Shown: one piece after another, positions 5,353 through 10,766 of the stretch
Position numbering within the stretch: the stretch's first letter is position 1
How the letters are laid out: the number at the start of each line of letters is the position of its first letter
Source of the DNA: RUG754 sp964345365
GTDB taxonomy: Bacteria > Bacillota > Clostridia > Peptostreptococcales > Anaerovoracaceae
DNA length: 10,766 nt
Assembly (NCBI GenBank): GCA_964345365.1
Contig: CAYFQR010000037.1
Span: 1 to 10,766 of the forward strand
Direction of reading: 5' to 3'
Notes under the pieces: generated by a model
Databases searched by the model: none
The model's input: only the letters and a program-made list of their open reading frames with translations
What the model was told of the DNA's origin: nothing
Position numbers and translations under genes: made by a program

Positions 5353-6780
5353 ATGGACGCATTATTTATGACCATCGAAGAATGGAGCGGACAAGTAGAA
5401 CTTAATTACGGAATTTTTTGCATTATTCCTATTATAGTTATACTCGTAATTGCAATTTGGAAGAAAGTCACTTTCCCGGCTATCTTGGCGGGAGTAATTG
5501 TCGCTTGCCTTATGATAGCGAAGGGAAACCCTCTCGTAACGATAGGCCTGTTTCTCGACCAATTTTATATTACGGCATGCGATTCGGGAACGATGTGGGT
5601 TCTTCTTCTCTGCGCTTTATTCGGGGCACTTATTGCACTGATGACGGAATCCGGCGGTGTGCTCGGATTTACCGGATGGGCAAAAAAGCTGCTGAGCAGC
5701 AGGAAAAAGACATTGTTCGGCACATGGATTTTGGGAATAATTGTATTTGTGGATGACTACCTCAATTGTCTTGCGGTAGGTGCGGCTATCAGGCCGCTTT
5801 CCGATGAACACAAAATCTCCAGAGAAATGATTGCATACATCATCAATTCGACAGGAGTTACGGTATGTGCGATAATCCCGATTTCATCTTGGGGTGCATT
5901 TATGTCCGGTCTTATGGAAAAGTCCGGCTTGACGGGAGGTCTTTCACCTCTGATGGCTTACACCAGATCCATACCGTATATGTTTTATGCTATAATTGCG
6001 GTATTCATTGTTCCGCTTGTGTTTATGGGAGTTGTCCCTATGTTTAAGAACATGAAGGCTGCTGAGAAGAGGGCTAATGAAACGGGAGAGGTTCTTTCTA
6101 AAGAATCAAAGGCAGCTCTGATTGAAGGGCTTGACGACGAAAAAAGATTATCCGAAGTGCCGCACAGAACTGTAAACTTCATACTTCCTATATTGGTAGT
6201 TGTTGTGATGAGTATAGTTGCCGACGACATGGTAGTCGCGCTTGTAATAGCATTGCTCTTATGCCTTGTGATGTATCTTGCTCAAAGGCTTATGACTCTT
6301 ATGCAATTCGTGGATACCATGATGAAAGGCTTCCAAGACATGTTCGGTGTTCTCATTATGATTATAACGACATATATGCTCACCGGTCTTAATGAAGTTC
6401 TCGGCTTTAATGATTTCGTAACCGACATTTGCTCGGCTTCAATTAACCCGAAATTCCTTCCTGCTATTATTTTCGTGGGTATCGGTTTGCTGTCATTCGG
6501 CTCCGGTTCTTTCTGGGGACTTGCCGCAATAGCATTTCCGATTGTAGGTTCTGTTTCCACGAGCATGGGGTTGGACCCGTATTTGATGTCAGGTGCTGTT
6601 GTTTCCGCGGTTGCATTCGGCGGGCACATCTGTATGTACTCCGACACCGTAATCCTCACGGGAGCATCGACACAGGTAACGAACTCGGATTATTTCAGGA
6701 GCTCATTCCCGATAATTATGGCATATCCGTTTACCATGGGCGTGATTATGTTCTTGATAGCAGGCTTTATAATGCTTTAG
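5353..6780 (+). CDS. NhaC-family (Na+/H+ or amino-acid antiporter) membrane protein
   Basis: I chose the ATG at 5353 because AAAGGAGG ends at 5346, 6 nt before it. The frame is open upstream to a TTG at 5320, but that would put the ribosome binding site inside the gene. The product has 475 residues and about eleven or twelve membrane segments. Family marks are FVDDYLNCLAVGAAIRPLSDEHKISRE (about 132-158) with paired aspartates D134 and D135, followed by the unwound-helix motif PISSWGAF. A charged cytoplasmic loop (about 245-275) splits the two halves, and a second repeat carries GSGSFWGLAAIAFPI and HICMYSDT. NhaC-type proteins exchange sodium for protons, and relatives (MleN, tyrosine or histidine transporters) carry organic acids or amino acids. 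It lies 33 bp after the dipeptidase with a terminator after it, so the two form one operon. Coupling to a peptide or amino-acid substrate is inferred from context. Confidence 0.87.
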   Translation: MDALFMTIEEWSGQVELNYGIFCIIPIIVILVIAIWKKVTFPAILAGVIVACLMIAKGNPLVTIGLFLDQFYITACDSGTMWVLLLCALFGALIALMTESGGVLGFTGWAKKLLSSRKKTLFGTWILGIIVFVDDYLNCLAVGAAIRPLSDEHKISREMIAYIINSTGVTVCAIIPISSWGAFMSGLMEKSGLTGGLSPLMAYTRSIPYMFYAIIAVFIVPLVFMGVVPMFKNMKAAEKRANETGEVLSKESKAALIEGLDDEKRLSEVPHRTVNFILPILVVVVMSIVADDMVVALVIALLLCLVMYLAQRLMTLMQFVDTMMKGFQDMFGVLIMIITTYMLTGLNEVLGFNDFVTDICSASINPKFLPAIIFVGIGLLSFGSGSFWGLAAIAFPIVGSVSTSMGLDPYLMSGAVVSAVAFGGHICMYSDTVILTGASTQVTNSDYFRSSFPIIMAYPFTMGVIMFLIAGFIML

Positions 6781-6856
6781 ACATCTCAATGATACCCCCT
6801 GCTGATATTCTATAGAATGAAAACGACGAAAATATTAATGTTGGTTAATAAAAACG

Positions 6857-6888
6857 ACTCCCTCATATCAATGAGGGAGTTCTCTTTT
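6857..6888 (+). terminator. Intrinsic terminator of the dipeptidase-transporter operon
   Basis: ACTCCCTCAT (6857-6866) and ATGAGGGAGT (6871-6880) form a perfect 10-bp stem with a 4-nt loop, followed by TCTCTTTT. It ends the operon 77 bp after the NhaC stop and separates it from the aminotransferase gene. Confidence 0.9.
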
Positions 6889-7013
6889 CAAAATAGTAAT
6901 TTACTTGTATTTATTAATATGCCATAATTACATTGTATTAATTTGATTACATTAACCTTTCGCAGAACGAACATTATTTTGCAAAACGGATTGAAAGTCG
7001 AAGAGGTGAAAAA
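6889..7013 (+). promoter_or_regulatory. AT-rich region upstream of the aminotransferase gene
   Basis: These 125 bp must carry the promoter of the next gene, since a terminator precedes them. No convincing pair of hexamers was found; TTAATA (6914) with TATTAA (6936) is the best but poor. ATTACATT occurs twice (6927 and 6946), 19 bp apart, which could be a direct-repeat site. The ribosome binding site is AGAGGTG at 7002-7008. Confidence 0.35.
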
Positions 7014-8387
7014 ATGAAGGAAAAAACATTAGAGTATTTGAAACAATATCAGGAAATTTACGCGAGTGCAAGACCGCGTTCGAGGGCTTTACACGGGGAA
7101 GCGTGTAAGTATATGCCGGGAGGAGATACGCGTACGGCGACTTTTTTCCTGCCGTATCCGAATTACATCGCAAGCGGAAAAGGCGCATACATGTTCGACG
7201 AGGACGGTCATAAGCTCATTGACTTCCAAAACAACTACACCTCGCTGATTCACGGGCATGCACATCGTGAAACTGTCGAAGCGGTCTCCAAGCAGATTGC
7301 TCTCGGAAGTGCCTATACCGCACCGTTCGAAAAGCAGACGGAGTTATCGAAACTTCTTACGGACAGTTTCCCGAGCATAGACCTGATCAGGTACACCAAC
7401 TCAGGTACCGAAGCGAATATGCATGCGCTCAGAATCGCGAGAGCATATACGGGAAAAGCGAAAATTATTAAGACAGAAGGCGGATATCATGGAACGACTG
7501 ACGTTTTTGAGGCAAGCGTTGACCCAAATCTGAAGAAAGCCGGAACATTAGATCAGATTAAGGTTCTTCCCGAGTCAAGGGGGGTATCTTCAAACGCGCT
7601 TAAAGATGTGTTGGTTGTGCCTTTCAATGATATTGAAAGGACTAAAGCAATGGTCGAGGAAAACCATGAGGAAGTTGCTTGTTTGATTATTGAACCTATA
7701 ATGGGCTCCGCCGGTCAAATTACTCCTGACATAGAATATCTCAAGTTTCTTAGAGAAATTTGCACGGAGTACAATATTGTTCTTATCTTTGATGAAGTGG
7801 TTACAGCAAGATTATCAATAGGAGGTGCACAGAAACACTATAATATCATGCCTGATATCACTACTTTGGGAAAGATTATCGGCGGCGGAACTCCTGTCGG
7901 AGCTTTCGGCGGCAGACGTGAAATAATGGAGATGTATGACCCGAGAAATAAGATTATGTACCATTCAGGTACGTTTAACGGTAATGCCGTGACGATGGCT
8001 GCCGGCCTTGCAACCATGCAGGCTTATAATCAGGAGATGGTCAATCACGTTAATAACTTGGGTTCGAGATTTAAGGACGGGATTCTTTCCATTTACAAGA
8101 CATTAGGACTCAACATGCAAATCTCAGGTACCGGTTCGCTATATAATACTTTGTTTACAAATCAACCGGTTCATAACTATAGAGACGTAGCAACCGCACA
8201 CGAAGAGTTGAACCAGGTTCTCTATATGGTTCTTCTTACAAAAGGAATCTTTAATGCTCCGAGAGGAATGTTCTGCATGTCCACCGCAATGACAGATGCG
8301 GATGTGGATCAATGCCTTGAGGCGACAGAAGAAGCTATGAGGGGAATGCTACCTATCATCGCTCTTGAAGCTCCGGAATTGCTGTAA
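7014..8387 (+). CDS. Class III PLP-dependent aminotransferase (glutamate-1-semialdehyde aminomutase-like)
   Basis: The ATG follows AGAGGTG at a 5-nt spacing. The 457 residues show the fold-type I, class III signature: NSGTEANMHALRIAR (S130-T132 hold the PLP phosphate), GGYHGTTD (Y158 stacks on the ring), IFDEVVTARLS (D260 bonds the pyridine nitrogen) and TTLGKIIGGG with the Schiff-base lysine K287. HSGTFNGNAVTMAAGLAT is also typical. The sequence is most like the GSA aminomutase subgroup, but true HemL is about 430 residues and no heme genes are nearby, so an aminotransferase or amino-acid aminomutase/racemase of unknown substrate is more likely. All PLP residues are intact. It follows the dipeptidase and NhaC operon on the same strand but has its own transcription unit. 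A role on an amino acid released by the dipeptidase is an inference. Confidence 0.88.
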   Translation: MKEKTLEYLKQYQEIYASARPRSRALHGEACKYMPGGDTRTATFFLPYPNYIASGKGAYMFDEDGHKLIDFQNNYTSLIHGHAHRETVEAVSKQIALGSAYTAPFEKQTELSKLLTDSFPSIDLIRYTNSGTEANMHALRIARAYTGKAKIIKTEGGYHGTTDVFEASVDPNLKKAGTLDQIKVLPESRGVSSNALKDVLVVPFNDIERTKAMVEENHEEVACLIIEPIMGSAGQITPDIEYLKFLREICTEYNIVLIFDEVVTARLSIGGAQKHYNIMPDITTLGKIIGGGTPVGAFGGRREIMEMYDPRNKIMYHSGTFNGNAVTMAAGLATMQAYNQEMVNHVNNLGSRFKDGILSIYKTLGLNMQISGTGSLYNTLFTNQPVHNYRDVATAHEELNQVLYMVLLTKGIFNAPRGMFCMSTAMTDADVDQCLEATEEAMRGMLPIIALEAPELL

Positions 8388-8434
8388 AACCTGAATTTCT
8401 GTAAAATGGGAAAATGCTGGCAGATTTATGAACA

Positions 8435-8453
8435 CTCGTGACCTGGTCACGAG
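8435..8453 (+). other. Perfect palindrome downstream of the aminotransferase gene
   Basis: CTCGTGAC and GTCACGAG flank a 3-nt CTG centre, an 8-bp perfect inverted repeat 48 bp past the stop codon. No U-tract follows (ACTCAAAATC), so it is not a standard intrinsic terminator. It may be a protein-binding site or an mRNA 3'-end stabiliser. Confidence 0.45.
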
Positions 8454-8517
8454 ACTCAAAATCTCATTAGGGAAAGAATATAGCCGACTCTAATCCGAGA
8501 ATCAGGAATAAATCAAT

Positions 8518-8543
8518 AGCGGGATGAGAATCCCGCTGTTTTT
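8518..8543 (+). terminator. Intrinsic terminator after the aminotransferase gene
   Basis: AGCGGGAT (8518-8525) and ATCCCGCT (8530-8537) form an 8-bp stem closed by a GAGA (GNRA-type) tetraloop and followed by GTTTTT. It isolates the aminotransferase from the ktr operon. In this 386-bp gap (8388-8773) the other content is the palindrome at 8435, the promoter at 8613 and the ktrB leader. Confidence 0.88.
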
Positions 8544-8612
8544 AATTTTAGCAACCCTTTTTGAATTAAAAATCAACGGAAATAGATTAATTTTCTGAAC
8601 AATATTTTAGTA

Positions 8613-8640
8613 TTGACTTTATGTTTTAAAGTTGTACAAT
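8613..8640 (+). promoter_or_regulatory. Promoter of the ktrBA operon
   Basis: TTGACT (8613-8618) and TACAAT (8635-8640) are 16 bp apart. The start would be near 8647, leaving a 5' leader of about 127 nt before the ktrB start codon, longer than translation alone needs. Confidence 0.75.
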
Positions 8641-8685
8641 ATGGTGTATTTGGTGTTACCGGGGTTATTTAAGACCGAACAAATC

Positions 8686-8712
8686 AGATGAGAAGTTAAT
8701 CCCATCTCATCT
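8686..8712 (+). other. Hairpin in the ktrB leader
   Basis: AGATGAGA (8686-8693) and TCTCATCT (8705-8712) make a perfect 8-bp stem with an 11-nt loop within the ktrB 5' UTR. Potassium-transport operons of Firmicutes are often controlled by c-di-AMP riboswitches, but I see no ydaO-type motif here, and the leader is short for that class. A possible control element of unknown type. Confidence 0.4.
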
Positions 8713-8733
8713 CGACATCGTATTCAACCATGA

Positions 8734-8769
8734 AGGTAACAATTAAAGGTAATAATTAAAGAAGGTAAT
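8734..8769 (+). repeat. Triple AGGTAA repeat before the ktrB start
   Basis: AGGTAA followed by (C/T)-AATTAAA occurs twice (8734 and 8747), and a third AGGTAAT is at 8763. The third copy, preceded by GA, provides the ribosome binding site of ktrB at an 8-nt spacing. The first two look like upstream duplicates and could be decoy or standby ribosome sites. Confidence 0.55.
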
Positions 8770-8773
8770 ATAA

Positions 8774-10111
8774 TTGAAATATAAATTCAGAATGCAGCCC
8801 ATTCAAATATTGGCCATAGGTTTTGCCCTGATAATTTTTATAGGCGGGGTTCTTCTCTCGACATCGTTTGTCGCAAAGAGCGGGGAACCGGCAAGATTTA
8901 TCGACGGCCTTTTTATCGCCGCATCGTCAACATGTGTGACGGGACTGACGGTATTCGACATTTACGAACATTGTAATTTCTTAGGTCAGCTTATAATGCT
9001 CATGCTCATACAGATAGGAGGCCTCGGTTTTATTGCAATAGCGATGTCTTTTGCCAAACTTGTCGGCAGCAAGATGAGCCTCTATCAAAAAACGCTCATA
9101 TCCGAGTCTGTGGGCGCACTGAAATACGGCGGAATGAACAAGCTGATGAAACATATGATATTGGGTACTTTCGTTATTGAAACTCTGGGTGCCCTAATAA
9201 TCGCGGCGAGAATGTCGCAGAGTTTACCTTTGTTAAAAGCAATTTGGTATGGGATATCCCACAGCATTTCCGCATTTTGCAACGCCGGATTTGACCTTAT
9301 GGGATATTACGCGAGCGGCTCTTCGCTCATAACAAAAAACTCCGACCCGATAATCCTTATCACCATAATGATTCTGATTGCGAGCGGAGGTATAGGTTTT
9401 ATCGTATGGAATGACGTGCTTGAACATCGCTTCGAGTTCAAAAAATACGCTCTTCACAGCAAGATAATGCTTTCGTTTACAGCCGTACTCATTTTTTTCG
9501 GTGCGGCGCTGTTCTTCCTGTTGGAGTACAAGTACTCGTTTGCTGATATGACGATGGGCGATAAGGTGCTGAATGCTTTTTTTGCATCCGTGACAGCCAG
9601 GACGGCGGGCTTCGCCTCTGTCGACTATACGGAAGTTTCTAACGGAGGACGTGTGCTGACTATGATTTTGATGCTCATAGGCGCAGGGCCGGGTTCGACA
9701 GGTGGCGGAATGAAAATCACCGTGTTTGCCGTAATAATCATGGGAATACAGGCGAATATCCTGAATTACCATGACTATAGCATCTTCAAAAGAACGATAC
9801 CTGATCCAATAAAGATGAGAGCGCTCAGCAGTGCAGCGGCATATGTGATTCTGATGCTGACTGGGACATTCGTGCTTGTTGCCGGGAATCCGCTGTTATC
9901 GATAGATTCGTTGATGTTTGAAGCTGTTTCCGCCATAGGAACGGTCGGCCTCAGTCTTAACTTGACACCGGGCTTAAACTCGGCGTCAAAGATAGTTCTT
10001 ATAATTTTGATGTATGCGGGGCGTGTGGGAAGCTTATCCGTAGCGATGGCGATAGCGAGGAAGAAGCTCATACCTAAAATCAGTTATCCTCAGGAAAAGA
10101 TAACGGTATAA
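8774..10111 (+). CDS. ktrB: KtrB-type potassium uptake channel subunit (TrkH/KtrB family)
   Basis: The start is TTG at 8774, supported by GAAGG 8 nt upstream; the first in-frame ATG (8792) has no ribosome binding site. The 445-residue protein matches KtrB length and has the four-fold M1-P-M2 plan. The selectivity-filter loops are STCVTGLTV (G57), SAFCNAGFD (G172), VTARTAGFA (G279) and SAIGTVGLS (G392). The gating intramembrane loop of domain 3 is GAGPGSTGGGMK (303-314). KtrB dimers sit in the membrane and take up potassium, often sodium-stimulated, under control of an octameric KtrA ring that binds ATP/ADP. The next gene encodes that ring, 96 bp downstream with no terminator, so the two form an operon. 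KtrB is preferred to TrkH because of length and the pairing with a single-RCK partner. Confidence 0.94.
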   Translation: MKYKFRMQPIQILAIGFALIIFIGGVLLSTSFVAKSGEPARFIDGLFIAASSTCVTGLTVFDIYEHCNFLGQLIMLMLIQIGGLGFIAIAMSFAKLVGSKMSLYQKTLISESVGALKYGGMNKLMKHMILGTFVIETLGALIIAARMSQSLPLLKAIWYGISHSISAFCNAGFDLMGYYASGSSLITKNSDPIILITIMILIASGGIGFIVWNDVLEHRFEFKKYALHSKIMLSFTAVLIFFGAALFFLLEYKYSFADMTMGDKVLNAFFASVTARTAGFASVDYTEVSNGGRVLTMILMLIGAGPGSTGGGMKITVFAVIIMGIQANILNYHDYSIFKRTIPDPIKMRALSSAAAYVILMLTGTFVLVAGNPLLSIDSLMFEAVSAIGTVGLSLNLTPGLNSASKIVLIILMYAGRVGSLSVAMAIARKKLIPKISYPQEKITV

Positions 10112-10153
10112 GCGAAAACAGCAATTAAATTAAAAGTAAAGATAAATAGCAAA

Positions 10154-10181
10154 TAGTAAGTAGTAAGTAGTAAGTAATAAG
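10154..10181 (+). repeat. Tandem heptanucleotide repeat between ktrB and ktrA
   Basis: Three perfect TAGTAAG units (10154-10174) are followed by a one-base variant TAATAAG (10175-10181). It lies 42 bp after the ktrB stop and 26 bp before the ktrA ATG, so copy-number change would alter intergenic spacing and not a reading frame. Confidence 0.85.
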
Positions 10182-10207
10182 ATATTGATTATATATAGGA
10201 GAAAAAA

Positions 10208-10766
10208 ATGAGAACAGTTTTAGTTATAGGCTTAGGCCACTTCGGAGAAAACCTTGCGTTAACTTTTGAGCAGCAGGGGATACAGGTTATGGCTGTCGAT
10301 GTTGATGAGAACAGTGTTAACAAGGTAGCACCTTACGTGACGGCGGCACAGATAGCGGATTGCAGAAATGAGCTTTGCATCAAGGATTTGGATGTGCCGA
10401 GTTTTGACATTTGCTTTGTCGCTATCAGCAAAGACATTGAGAGTGCACTCGTAATTGCTACATTGCTTAAGGAATACGGCGCGAAAAAAATCGTTGCGAA
10501 GGCTCACAACCACATCCACAAAAAACTTTTGCTTAATAACGGCGTGGCGGAGGTAGTCCATCCGGACAGAGACATGGCGATTCGTACAGCAATGAAATAC
10601 AGTGCGGTTAAAGCATACGACTATGTGGAACTTAGCGATGATTACGGAATATTCGAGATTGAAACTCCGAAAAATTGGGTGGGCAAGAATATGAAAGATA
10701 TATCCATAAGAAAAAATTACAAGGTTAACCTCATAGCGTATAAGAAGGGTGAGGAAATTATCGGTC
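10208..10766 (+). CDS. ktrA: KtrA-type potassium channel regulatory subunit (RCK), 3' end outside window
   Basis: The ATG follows TAGGAG at a 6-nt spacing. The frame stays open to the window edge, giving 186 residues of an expected total of about 220. Residues 1-130 are an RCK_N (TrkA-N) Rossmann domain: MRTVLVIGLGHFGENLA with the nucleotide loop G8-x-G10-x-x-G13, AVDVDEN with the ribose-binding acidic D31, and the following strands FVAIS and KIVAKA. VVHPDRDMAIR is a typical end of RCK_N. Residues from about 140 (VELSDDYGIFEIETPKNWVGKNMKDISIRKNY) begin the RCK_C domain, which in KtrA proteins binds c-di-AMP. The protein is cytoplasmic and gates KtrB. Confidence 0.93.
   Translation, partial: MRTVLVIGLGHFGENLALTFEQQGIQVMAVDVDENSVNKVAPYVTAAQIADCRNELCIKDLDVPSFDICFVAISKDIESALVIATLLKEYGAKKIVAKAHNHIHKKLLLNNGVAEVVHPDRDMAIRTAMKYSAVKAYDYVELSDDYGIFEIETPKNWVGKNMKDISIRKNYKVNLIAYKKGEEIIG

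Noticed and set aside
6282..6659. 125-codon minus-strand open frame inside the NhaC-family gene
   Set aside because: Antisense shadow of a clear membrane protein gene; no motifs.
9233..9772. 179-codon minus-strand open frame inside ktrB
   Set aside because: It is antisense to the four-loop channel gene, its protein is rich in His, Arg and Cys with no family features, and no ribosome binding site was seen.
10185..10197. Promoter (TTGATT and TATATA) just before ktrA
   Set aside because: The hexamers are almost adjacent, and a start from this -10 would fall near or beyond the ktrA ribosome binding site.

Overview
The window looks like a stretch of chromosome from a low-GC Gram-positive anaerobe of the Clostridia type. 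The reasons are strong AGGAGG ribosome binding sites, two TTG-initiation questions, a type II-A CRISPR tail (csn2 plus a 36-nt GTTTGAGAG... repeat), a KtrAB potassium system, a MerR/BmrR-style regulator and a DUF554 membrane protein. The genus cannot be fixed from the sequence alone.

Left end (1-746): the 3' half of csn2 ends the cas operon. It is followed by a leader of about 60 bp and a very short array of three repeats and two 30-nt spacers. A TATAAT box overlaps the csn2 stop codon and probably drives pre-crRNA synthesis. The leader carries a 12-nt perfect complement of the repeat interior. cas9, cas1, cas2 and the tracrRNA are not visible and presumably lie to the left. Positions 747-2030 hold a PIN/NYN-like nuclease with a lysine/alanine-rich linker, then a macro-domain (ADP-ribose-binding) protein; they read the same way with no visible terminator between them. 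A DUF554 membrane protein converges on them from the minus strand (2043-2717).

The 367-bp gap 2718-3084 is divergent. On the minus strand it holds a plausible promoter and a leader of about 228 nt. That leader contains a 66-nt rod-like hairpin with a cUUCGg cap followed directly by U6, plus two sets of mutually exclusive short helices. It looks like a structured attenuator or riboswitch-like leader for the DUF554 gene, and I cannot assign it to a known class. On the plus strand a good sigma-A promoter drives a MerR-family regulator (3085-3870).

Positions 3930-6888 form a compact regulated unit. A promoter with the 19-bp spacer diagnostic of MerR-family control, filled by a near-perfect palindrome, sits just before an M20/PepV-like dipeptidase. 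A NhaC-family transporter follows 33 bp later, and then a strong intrinsic terminator. The inference is that the MerR protein senses a small molecule and switches on a dipeptide-hydrolysis plus ion/amino-acid exchange module. A class III PLP aminotransferase (7014-8387) follows in its own unit and may act on a product.

Right end (8388-10766): after a terminator, a strong promoter with a leader of about 127 nt drives ktrB (TTG start) and ktrA (cut by the window end), the channel and the gating ring of a Ktr potassium uptake system. A tandem heptanucleotide repeat lies between the two genes. No tRNA, rRNA, insertion sequence or integrase was seen.
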